Below are positions 37,185 through 44,428 of a stretch of DNA of 64,000 nucleotides, piece after piece. How positions within the stretch are numbered: position 1 is the stretch's first letter; every line of letters begins with the position of its first letter. Made by a program: the position numbers and the translations under genes. The notes beneath the pieces are model-generated. The model was not told where the DNA came from. It saw only the letters and a program-made list of their open reading frames with translations, and did not search any database. Where the stretch lies: contig JBQCHL010000025.1 of assembly GCA_051954695.1 (NCBI GenBank), positions 49,582 to 113,581 of the forward strand, read 5' to 3'. This stretch comes from Terrimonas_A sp051954695. GTDB taxonomy: Bacteria > Bacteroidota > Bacteroidia > Chitinophagales > Chitinophagaceae.

Positions 37185-39011
37185 TTAGAGATTTATTTTC
37201 AAAACTACTTCTGTTCCCGCTGTTAAACCGTTCTTATCTTTTACATCATGGATAGTAAAATACGAGCTGGAAAATTTTCCTTTATTGAATAATGCCAATC
37301 TTGAAGCAGATAGTTTCTGACCCATGGATTCTACCGTCTTTGTTTTAAGTTTTGCGGCTTTTTCCATTCCTATCCCATTATCCTTTATAGAAATGACCAA
37401 TTGGGTTTCTTTCCTGGTCAACTGAAGTTCAAGCCTGCCTTTTCCCTCTTTGTGCAGCAGTCCATGCCATATCGCATTTTCACAAAATGGTTGCAGAATA
37501 AAGCAGGGAACATTAACTATGGAAGGCTGAAGGCCCGGGCTGATACTGATCGTATACTCAAAAGCATCTTTAAACCGTAGTTGCTCCATATCCAGGTAAA
37601 GGCGGATCATATCCAGTTCCTCTTCCAGTGTGATGGATTCCTTACCGGCATTCACCAGCACCATTCGCATCAGCCGGGAAAAGCGGGTAAGGTAATCAGA
37701 TGCTTTATCTGTTTCATTGTCCAATATGAAATGATTGATAGCACTCAGGCAGTTGAAAATAAAATGAGGGTTCATCTGTGCCCGCAGGGCCTGCATTTCC
37801 AGTTCAGACGCCCTTTGCCTCAATCTTAATTTTTCATTATTGTGACGAAGTATCAGTAATACAATAATGAACAGGGCGATCAGTCCCACAATCGCCATGG
37901 TGCGTTGGGCCAGTTTCTTATCTGCTTCCAAAGATTGCAGAGCGGCTGCCTGCTCTGCCTGTTGCGTTTTTTGACGGAAAGCAAAAAGCTGGCCTTTATA
38001 CACATCCGATGAAGCAGCGTCATTCAAAGCCGCGTTCATTTTATGATAATACAATGCCTTGCGGATATCCCCGGTCGATTCATACAGTGATGATAAAAGC
38101 CCTGAAGCACTTTGGCGGTATTTGAACACTCCTTTTTCTTCAGCAACTTTAAAAGCCTGCATTGCCCAGGTCAATGCGGTTTTTGTATTGCCTTTTGCCT
38201 GTGCCACTTTTCCCAACCCGATCATTGCTCCAACATTTATATTGAAATCACCCGATCTTTCCGATTCGTGTTGAAGTGAATCCAGGTAAAAGAAAGCACT
38301 GTCTGGCTGATGTTTCAGCAGGAAGGCTTCGCCGATCCGCAAACGGACGATCCTGCTTGTTGGATTTCCAATAAATGACTGGCGGTAAAAATAATCGGCA
38401 GAGTCGAGTTGTCCTTTGGCAACGTATAGTTCACCAATGCTGTGATTCAGCTCCCTGAACGGATAATTGCCAATGTATGGGTTTTCAGCCTTGGCTTTGG
38501 CATAATAAAATTGGGCCGTTTCATAATCTCCAATATTCTTATATAGTTTGCCGATTTGTACAAACGACAGAATTCTATTCTGTTTATCATTATTCCTATT
38601 CCTGGCCAGGGATTCTTGTATGGCTTTAAAGGCATTTTCATAGTCCCCAATATCGTCATAGATATTACTGAGTATCCTCAATGCACCAATAATATTGTCA
38701 TCATCATCCTTAATAAATTGTTGGATGGCGAGTTTTACAGTGTCAGCCGCCTGGTGAAAATTGCCGGCATACCAGATAGCCTGACCAGCGCCGTACAGAC
38801 CGCGGGCAACAAGCTGTTGATTGTCCAATTTCTTGGCTATATCAATTGCATCCAAAAATTCTTTTTTTGCTTCAGCAGGCCGGAACTGATAGAGTTGGTC
38901 ATAACCACGGTTAATAAATTCATTGCATTTCCGGGTAGTAGGCAGCAGTTGAGCGTTTAGCTTTCCCCAGCATATAAAAACAAATGTGAGCAGCAATGCT
39001 TTTTTGAGCAT
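37185..39011 (-). CDS. TPR sensor histidine kinase of the LytS type
   Basis: 608 residues from the ATG at 39011; the frame extends to a TTG at 39020. A signal peptide (about 1-20) and seven or so TPR units (about 28-330) precede a membrane helix near residues 372-390. The His_kinase domain has the phosphorylation motif MNPHFIFNCL (His416) and the ATPase motif ISIKDNGIGMEK. Its partner is the LytTR regulator 6 bases downstream. The periplasmic TPR part probably senses a protein or cell-envelope signal. Confidence 0.92.
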   Translation of the reverse strand: MLKKALLLTFVFICWGKLNAQLLPTTRKCNEFINRGYDQLYQFRPAEAKKEFLDAIDIAKKLDNQQLVARGLYGAGQAIWYAGNFHQAADTVKLAIQQFIKDDDDNIIGALRILSNIYDDIGDYENAFKAIQESLARNRNNDKQNRILSFVQIGKLYKNIGDYETAQFYYAKAKAENPYIGNYPFRELNHSIGELYVAKGQLDSADYFYRQSFIGNPTSRIVRLRIGEAFLLKHQPDSAFFYLDSLQHESERSGDFNINVGAMIGLGKVAQAKGNTKTALTWAMQAFKVAEEKGVFKYRQSASGLLSSLYESTGDIRKALYYHKMNAALNDAASSDVYKGQLFAFRQKTQQAEQAAALQSLEADKKLAQRTMAIVGLIALFIIVLLILRHNNEKLRLRQRASELEMQALRAQMNPHFIFNCLSAINHFILDNETDKASDYLTRFSRLMRMVLVNAGKESITLEEELDMIRLYLDMEQLRFKDAFEYTISISPGLQPSIVNVPCFILQPFCENAIWHGLLHKEGKGRLELQLTRKETQLVISIKDNGIGMEKAAKLKTKTVESMGQKLSASRLALFNKGKFSSSYFTIHDVKDKNGLTAGTEVVLKINL

Positions 39012-39048
39012 GAGCAACAATTAATACCTAAAAATAAGGTAAGTGACC

Positions 39049-39088
39049 CATTCGTGCTCATTCGCTCCCATTCGCGCGCATTCGTATT
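39049..39088. repeat. Four tandem 10-bp CATTCG repeats
   Basis: Units start at 39049, 39059, 39069 and 39079 and each reads CATTCG followed by four variable bases. The last unit touches the stop codon of the hxlR-type gene. The same kind of ATTCGCG unit makes up the inverted repeat at 18926-19006. Confidence 0.7.
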
Positions 39089-39440
39089 ATTTCCCCATGA
39101 TGCGCTTTCTGTGCTGCGTACCCCAGGTATGTAAAGCCTTGATCACTGGCTGGAGGGACTCGCCATAATCTGTTAAAGAATATTCAACTGTAACCGGTAT
39201 TGAATCATAAACCGTCCGCTTTACAAGCTGATTTGCTTCAAGGTCGCGGAGTTCTTTAGAAAGCATGCGATCAGTTATTTCCGGGATCTCTTTGGCCATC
39301 TGACCAAACCGTTTATCACCCAGGCTGAGCGCAACAATGATCGGCAGCTTCCATTTTCCGTTAATTACTTCCAGAGCATCACGGACCGGTCTTATCATCC
39401 CATTACATTTTTCCGCGTCAAGGTCTTTTCGCTTAATCAT
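39087..39440 (-). CDS. HxlR family winged-helix regulator
   Basis: 117 residues, almost entirely the HxlR domain: IRPVRDALEVINGKWKLPI, then a winged helix with ITDRMLSKELRDLEANQLV. A Cys at residue 13 (EKCNGM) is at the position where redox- or electrophile-sensing HxlR members (e.g. YodB, HypR) keep their reactive Cys. Divergent from an azoreductase gene, as in quinone-responsive YodB-type pairs. Its -7 element TACCTTTG (39492 to 39485) lies within the operator array, suggesting autorepression. Confidence 0.9.
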   Translation of the reverse strand: MIKRKDLDAEKCNGMIRPVRDALEVINGKWKLPIIVALSLGDKRFGQMAKEIPEITDRMLSKELRDLEANQLVKRTVYDSIPVTVEYSLTDYGESLQPVIKALHTWGTQHRKRIMGK

Positions 39441-39460
39441 AAATCATTATTAAACAGATC

Positions 39461-39514
39461 ACTATACTCTTGTATAGTACTACTCAAAGGTATAGTACTT
39501 ACAAAAGTATAGTA
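39461..39514. promoter_or_regulatory. Operator array for the HxlR-type regulator
   Basis: Three direct copies of GTATAGTA start at 39472, 39490 and 39507, spaced 18 and 17 bases (near two helical turns each). The first is half of a palindrome ACTATAC-TCTT-GTATAGT (39461-39478). Two perfect minus-strand -7 elements (TACCTTTG at 39485-39492, TACTTTTG at 39502-39509) overlap the array, and the azoreductase -7 element is just right of it. Binding here could repress both genes. Confidence 0.65.
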
Positions 39515-39522
39515 AAGGTAAA

Positions 39523-39530
39523 TAATTTTG
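39523..39530 (+). promoter_or_regulatory. -7 element of the azoreductase gene
   Basis: TAATTTTG is a perfect match to TAnnTTTG; the near -33 TTA at 39499-39501 is 21 bases upstream and sits between the second and third operator copies. It gives a leader of about 50 bases before the ATG at 39589. Confidence 0.5.
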
Positions 39531-39588
39531 TTATCTCAAAACAGATTTTACCACACATCGCTTTGTTAAAGCCAATAATTAATCAATC

Positions 39589-40188
39589 ATGAAAACTATT
39601 TTAAAAGTGACCTCCAGTGCAAGAGGTACTTATTCCAACAGCAATCAACTGGCAAATGAAATTGTTGCCAGGCTTCAGCAAAATAACCCTGGAGCAACAG
39701 TTATAGAGCGGAATCTTGTATCACAAAAATATCCCCACCTTGAGGAATCCCACCTGGCTGCTTTTTTTGCGCCACCGGAAAATGATACACCACAAACCAA
39801 AGCAGCGGCCAGTCATTCGGATGAAGCCATCACAGAACTGGAAAAGGCAGACAGTATCGTTATCGGTGTTCCGATCTATAATTTCAATATTCCGTCTGCA
39901 TTGAAAGCATGGATTGACCATATCGTACGTGCAAGGAAAACATTTTCTTATGCAAGCGGTTCGCCGGAAGGTTTATTGAAAGGAAAAAAAGTATACCTCG
40001 CCATTGCTTCAGGAGGAGTTTATTCTGATGGTCCTATGAAGTCGCTTGATTTTGCAGAGCCTTATCTGAAAGCTGTTTTAAGTTTTATCGGGCTTTCAGA
40101 TATTACGGTATTCAGGGTAGAAGGGGTGAATATACCCGGAGTTCAGGAAACAGCATTGGAAAAAGGATTGGCAAGCGTGGCAGTTTGA
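39589..40188 (+). CDS. azoR: FMN-dependent NADH-azoreductase
   Basis: 199 residues, flavodoxin-like fold. The phosphate-binding loop region is SSARGTYSNSNQLANEI, and the FMN-contact segment VPIYNFNIPSALKAWIDHI is characteristic of AzoR. It reduces quinones and azo compounds by two electrons with NADH, in the cytoplasm, and so protects against quinone stress. It is divergently transcribed from the HxlR-type gene and probably controlled by it. Confidence 0.92.
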   Translation: MKTILKVTSSARGTYSNSNQLANEIVARLQQNNPGATVIERNLVSQKYPHLEESHLAAFFAPPENDTPQTKAAASHSDEAITELEKADSIVIGVPIYNFNIPSALKAWIDHIVRARKTFSYASGSPEGLLKGKKVYLAIASGGVYSDGPMKSLDFAEPYLKAVLSFIGLSDITVFRVEGVNIPGVQETALEKGLASVAV

Positions 40189-40219
40189 TCATTCATCCCA
40201 ACCTACCTGAATAAAAACA

Positions 40220-40259
40220 AGAACGCAACGTATACGCCAGGCGCGCAACGTTGCGTTCT
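40220..40259. terminator. Hairpin between azoreductase and a convergent gene
   Basis: Perfect 11-bp arms (40220-40230 AGAACGCAACG, 40249-40259) with an 18-base loop that can itself pair (CGCC-A-GGCG). T-rich sequence follows on the plus strand (TCTCTTTACTT) and on the minus strand (TTGTTTTTATT), so it can serve both genes. Confidence 0.65.
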
Positions 40260-40272
40260 CTTTACTTAAAGA

Positions 40273-40860
40273 TCACTCGATTGTTTCGCCCTGCTCATCG
40301 TCTTCCCTGTCCTTTTCATAAATCAGCACCCGTACTTTCCATTCCAGCATTTCATACTGCAAGGAAATTTCCAGTTTCATTCTTTGGATAATGCGGTCTG
40401 CTTTTTCAAAGGTCAGCACAACGCTCGTAAATTTCTTTTCCTCCACCGGGTTATCATACTTCCCGGTAAGATAAAAAGTGTCGCCATAGTCCATTTTCAC
40501 AGAAAGATTATTCAGTGCATTATAAATGGCCCTGAATTTCTTCTTGGCGATTTCAAAATCCTCTGTAGTCAGCATCAGCGCCTGCCAACTGAACACGTTA
40601 TTGTCTTTGGAAGAATAACGTGTGATGCTGGATGATTCAGCACCGCTTACTTCAAATTTGCATGCATAGTTAATGCTCTGCGGATTTTCTTCAACTACTC
40701 CACCTTGCAGACTGGCAAAGTGATGCGGATAATCGCGGATCACTTTCTTCATGTCTGAACTTAATGGATTAGCACCTGGAAAACGAACTTGGGAACTGGC
40801 GGGAAAGACGAGGGCAATAGAAAGCCCTGTAAAAAATAGGGATTTTACGATTCTTTTCAC
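40273..40860 (-). CDS. Unknown exported protein
   Basis: 195 residues. Signal peptide about 1-24 (ending FPASSQ). The rest is mixed alpha/beta with no recognised motif; the segment SSSITRYSSKDNNVFSWQALMLTTEDF and a strongly acidic end (EDDEQGETIE) stand out. The start codon is GTG at 40860; no in-frame ATG lies upstream before sequence without coding character. It looks like a family-level Chitinophagaceae protein. Convergent with azoR and divergent from the 51-codon frame at 40971. Confidence 0.7.
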   Translation of the reverse strand: MKRIVKSLFFTGLSIALVFPASSQVRFPGANPLSSDMKKVIRDYPHHFASLQGGVVEENPQSINYACKFEVSGAESSSITRYSSKDNNVFSWQALMLTTEDFEIAKKKFRAIYNALNNLSVKMDYGDTFYLTGKYDNPVEEKKFTSVVLTFEKADRIIQRMKLEISLQYEMLEWKVRVLIYEKDREDDEQGETIE

Positions 40861-40970
40861 AAGTAATGGATTATTAAGGTTAATAAGTGCGCAAATATTA
40901 TAAAATATCAGTTTGATTATATACTTTCAGCAAAGTTTTTTCGTTAACCGAGTTATAAAACAAGTCCTAT

Positions 40971-41126
40971 ATGAAAAACAAGAGCATCATTCACTCTCAT
41001 GAAGAGGCAAAAATTTATAAACGATATTATAAGCCTTCCTTCAATGTTCTGCTTCTTCTCAAATCTGTTTTAGCTGTTTTTATTTCAGGAGCATCACCAG
41101 CAGCAAGCAGTATCAGAAGAAGATAA
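40971..41126 (+). CDS. 51-codon open frame with its own terminator; small protein or small RNA
   Basis: ATG at 40971, TAA at 41124. The product has a charged N-terminal half (MKNKSIIHSHEEAKIYKRYY), a hydrophobic stretch near residues 24-39 (FNVLLLLKSVLAVFIS) and a basic end (SIRRR). That could be a short membrane or amphipathic peptide. It is the only plus-strand frame before the strong plus-directed terminator at 41159-41187, which argues that this stretch is transcribed. No relative is known to me; a noncoding RNA is an equal possibility. Confidence 0.45.
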   Translation: MKNKSIIHSHEEAKIYKRYYKPSFNVLLLLKSVLAVFISGASPAASSIRRR

Positions 41127-41158
41127 ATCTCGTTACTTACTAACCCCCTTAAATAGTC

Positions 41159-41187
41159 AAGTCCTTCCGGTTTCGGAAGGACTTTTT
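41159..41187 (+). terminator. Strong rho-independent terminator of an orphan transcript
   Basis: A perfect 11-bp stem (41159-41169 AAGTCCTTCCG, 41174-41184) with a GTTT loop is followed by TTT and CCTTT. Read on the minus strand there is no T run, so the direction is plus. The only plus-strand candidate upstream is the 51-codon frame at 40971-41126. Confidence 0.8.
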
Positions 41188-41232
41188 CCTTTGTACTAAT
41201 TATGACCGATGGGTTAATTGTTGATGATAAGA

Positions 41233-44115
41233 TCAATCCATCCGGATCTTTTCCATACTTCTGTTCATCATTCTGTTGTTCATACCTGGCATAGGCATGG
41301 CTTGTGTGCTCTGCCCTCCCATCCTGTTCAGGTTGAACAAAAAGCTGACCATGAAATAACGGCGCAACACCATGCTACGGGTATCTTCCACATAGTTGTC
41401 GGCTGCATTACGGAGCACACTCTGGTTCTGGTTAAGGATATCGTTCACAGAAAACCGGAGCTCACCATTCTTCTTTTTGAATATTTGTTTGCGCAAACTG
41501 GCATTCCATAAGGGAATGCTTTGGTTATAACCGTCTGCACGGCCAGTGTTGATCATGTAGGAGAAATCGCTGGCAAGGATAAAACTAAACGGCAGGTTGT
41601 AAGACGCGTCCAATGAATAGTTTTGCGTCAGGTAACCTTCATTCAGGGTTTTATCTACAGTATATTTTACATCATTATAAGTAAGATTGGCCCTTAGTCC
41701 TATATCATATTTTTCTTTGTTAAGGTTAACACCAACCCCCTGTGTGATCATGAATGTGCGGGTATAATTCTTTTGTCTTCTTACCATGCTCACATCCTGC
41801 GTGTAAGACATATTGTTGGTGAAATTGAGGCTTGATCCTTTCCATTTCGGGTTTTTGAACGGCAACCCTAATGTAATGAATGAACTTCCCCGGTAATAAC
41901 CATTCAGGTTAAGATATTCTGTGATCTGCTGCGGACCATTTACCGTAATGCTGTTCACGATCTTGTTCTGTGTAGTAGAAAAGCTCAGATTAGCCGCCAG
42001 TAACTTAAAGGTCAGGATATTGAAACTGTTATAACCAATGGTAAAATTATGATTGAACTCCTGCTTCAGGAAGGGGTTACCGATCTTGATATTCAATGTG
42101 TCTGTGGCATCCGGCACATTCTGCAACTGGGAAAGCGAAGGCTGGTTGGTTCGGCCGTTATAATTGAAGCGGAGGTTTTTACTCTTTGTTGGCGTGAAAT
42201 TGAAACTGGCCACCGGGAACAGGTTGGTATAGTTCGCTTTGTTCATTGAGTCCTTACCTGTCATTGCCTGGTAGCTTTTACTTTCCAGCGATGAGCGTTC
42301 TACACCCAAGCCTACCTGGTAATTATATTTTTTATTCTGCACCCGGAAGTTGAACCCTACCCGATGCGCCAGGAAAGTATTTTTAAAATTGTTGGTGAGC
42401 AAGAGATTGGGTACTTCATATTTACCGGATACAGGATCAAAGTTATATCCCTGGCGGTCTGATGTGTTGACGTTATGCGAATACCGGTAATTTACTTCCA
42501 GCAATTTATTCAGCCCGAACGGCTCGGTATAAGAGGTACTGAATACATTATTATTGGTATTCGTTTTCTGCATCGTCCGCTGGTTTTGGTTAACGGACTT
42601 GTAAGCAACACCATTTTCTAGAAAGAAATCATTATTGGAAATGGTATATCCATTGCTTTCGCTATTACCAAATGTATTATTCCAGCCAAGGGTGACCGTT
42701 CTTCCCGTTTTGCCGAATTTATGGCGGTATAAAAGATTATTGTTCCAGTTCAACCCATCCCGCTTATTGCTGTTATCAGTTTTGCCGGCAACGGCAAGAT
42801 ATTCCTGCCCGCCTTGCTGCGTAATGGAAGAAGTGGTGTCAAAAGAATAGCTTTCAGAATGTTGTTGGGTGATCGACGGTGTGTACAGGATAGAGTTCAT
42901 CGAGTCTATCTGGTATTCAAACCGCAGATTGAAGCGATGGTTCCTGTTTTTACTTAATGAGCTTGATTCTTTATCGCGGATAGCGATGGAGTCCTCATAG
43001 GTTGTTCTGCGCAGGCTGCTTTGTTGCTGGTTATTGTCAGAATTGGAATAGAAATAACTACCGGTCACTTTGATCTTGCTGCCCCACTGGTCAGAATAGT
43101 TCAGGCCGGCGGAAAGGGATTTGATAATACCCGTGCTACCACCGCCGCCAAAACCTCCACCGCGGATCTGCATGCCGCCCATGCCGCCACCCATCATCAT
43201 CATTCCTCCTCCACCGCCGCCGCCAAACCCGCCGAAACCTCCCATGGAGCTGATGATATCAGAAAAAGAAAAGCCCTGTTTATTGATATTATTGGTATTG
43301 AATAGAAGGGAAAGGCGTTGATTGCCATTGAATTTATTGATACTGAGATTGCCTTCATACCGGTCATTACTGCCATAAGCAGCAGTAGCGCGGCCGAAAT
43401 AACCTTTATTACGGTCCTTTTTGAGTTTGATGTTTAAGGTCTTTGTACGGCTTCCATCATCTATCTTGGTAAACTTTGCCTGATCGCTCATATCATCAAA
43501 CACCTGCACGCTTTCGATCATATCGGCTGTAATGTTCTTTGTGGCCAGCTTGGGGTCATTGCCAAAAAACTCTTTACCGTCCACATACACTTTCTGTACC
43601 TGCTCACCCTGCGATTTTACGTTTCCTTCCTTATCCACTTCCATGCCTGGCAGTTTTTTGATCAGGTCTTCTGCAGTAGCATTTGGTTGCGTTTTGAAAC
43701 CACTGGCATTAAACTGAACGGTATCATTCTTTACTACGATAGGCGCTTCGTTGGTGACCACTACCCCTTCCAGGGTTTTGAAATCCTTGGCAGGATTGAT
43801 CTCTCCTACATTCACCTGCTTTTTGTCGTCTGTAATGGAAACGTTCTTCTTTATTTCCATATACACCTGGTGGGTGATAATTAGCCGGTAATTACCGATG
43901 GCCAGGCCTTTTATTTCAAAAAGCCCCTGCTTGTTTGTTAATGTAAAAGTGACCAGGGAAGAGTCCTTTGCCTGAACCAGCGAAACGGTGGCGTCGCTGA
44001 TGGGTTGCTTACTGGCTGTATCTACCAATTTGCCGGTAATACTGCCGTCTGCTTTTTGAGCATAACTACTATAGAACACAAAGGATAAGGCTAAAAGCGC
44101 TAAAATTTTTCTCAT
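41233..44115 (-). CDS. Outer membrane barrel receptor-like protein with Gly/Met-rich loop
   Basis: 960 residues. Signal peptide 1-19 (ending SSYAQ), CarboxypepD_reg-like domain about 24-110, plug-like domain about 115-230 (TAEDLIKKLPGMEVDKEGN, VYVDGKEFFGNDPK), then a beta-barrel of the OMP_b-brl_3 type. Residues about 288-325 are a Gly/Met-rich stretch (GGGGGGGMMMMGGGMGGM) that should be an exposed loop between strands. A second Met/Pro-rich stretch (QAMPMPGMNNRMMNRSM) is near the C-terminus. The role is unknown; Met-rich loops can bind copper(I) but this is only a suggestion. TAACTTCG upstream (44138-44145) is a near -7 element. Confidence 0.87.
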   Translation of the reverse strand: MRKILALLALSFVFYSSYAQKADGSITGKLVDTASKQPISDATVSLVQAKDSSLVTFTLTNKQGLFEIKGLAIGNYRLIITHQVYMEIKKNVSITDDKKQVNVGEINPAKDFKTLEGVVVTNEAPIVVKNDTVQFNASGFKTQPNATAEDLIKKLPGMEVDKEGNVKSQGEQVQKVYVDGKEFFGNDPKLATKNITADMIESVQVFDDMSDQAKFTKIDDGSRTKTLNIKLKKDRNKGYFGRATAAYGSNDRYEGNLSINKFNGNQRLSLLFNTNNINKQGFSFSDIISSMGGFGGFGGGGGGGMMMMGGGMGGMQIRGGGFGGGGSTGIIKSLSAGLNYSDQWGSKIKVTGSYFYSNSDNNQQQSSLRRTTYEDSIAIRDKESSSLSKNRNHRFNLRFEYQIDSMNSILYTPSITQQHSESYSFDTTSSITQQGGQEYLAVAGKTDNSNKRDGLNWNNNLLYRHKFGKTGRTVTLGWNNTFGNSESNGYTISNNDFFLENGVAYKSVNQNQRTMQKTNTNNNVFSTSYTEPFGLNKLLEVNYRYSHNVNTSDRQGYNFDPVSGKYEVPNLLLTNNFKNTFLAHRVGFNFRVQNKKYNYQVGLGVERSSLESKSYQAMTGKDSMNKANYTNLFPVASFNFTPTKSKNLRFNYNGRTNQPSLSQLQNVPDATDTLNIKIGNPFLKQEFNHNFTIGYNSFNILTFKLLAANLSFSTTQNKIVNSITVNGPQQITEYLNLNGYYRGSSFITLGLPFKNPKWKGSSLNFTNNMSYTQDVSMVRRQKNYTRTFMITQGVGVNLNKEKYDIGLRANLTYNDVKYTVDKTLNEGYLTQNYSLDASYNLPFSFILASDFSYMINTGRADGYNQSIPLWNASLRKQIFKKKNGELRFSVNDILNQNQSVLRNAADNYVEDTRSMVLRRYFMVSFLFNLNRMGGQSTQAMPMPGMNNRMMNRSMEKIRMD

Positions 44116-44232
44116 AAATTGATTAAACGGTGGTGTACGAAGTTAGACGTAATGGCCTGGATTTCCCTGCGCAGTAAATAGAGGAAGGGGGTCAAAACCG
44201 GATGAATGGCGAGAATGTATCGACAGATAGGC

Positions 44233-44386
44233 CCTTTTCAATTGTCACCCCGGCCCAGGTTTAAGAAAATTAACAGGTATAGTACACTAAGAGCCGGGGT
44301 CTCCCCAACGGTGAGGAAACCCCGGCTCTTATATTCTTTAAACTAATACGCTTACTGAACCAGGACCGGGGTGACAATTGAAAAGG
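44233..44386. repeat. Nested inverted-repeat element (MITE-like)
   Basis: Outer arms 44233-44261 and 44358-44386 are 29 bases, reverse complements except at two positions (starting CCTTTTCAATTGTCACCCCGG). Inside them a second, perfect 12-bp inverted repeat (44289-44300 AAGAGCCGGGGT with 44319-44330) has an 18-base loop. The unit is 154 bases with no coding frame. No target duplication is clear. It lies between the 3' end of the SNF2 gene and the start of the barrel-protein gene. Confidence 0.7.
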
Positions 44387-44428
44387 AACTACTGGCCTCC
44401 GGCCTGCGTAAAGATTCGGCCAATGAGC

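Noticed and set aside
39049..39088. Possible CRISPR array
   Set aside because: The repeated part is only 6 bases with 4-base gaps; no spacers and no cas genes in the window.
41027..41236. 69-codon minus-strand frame over the small-transcript region
   Set aside because: It runs through the plus-directed terminator stem and reaches the next gene; composition is not coding-like. The plus-strand reading explains the region better.
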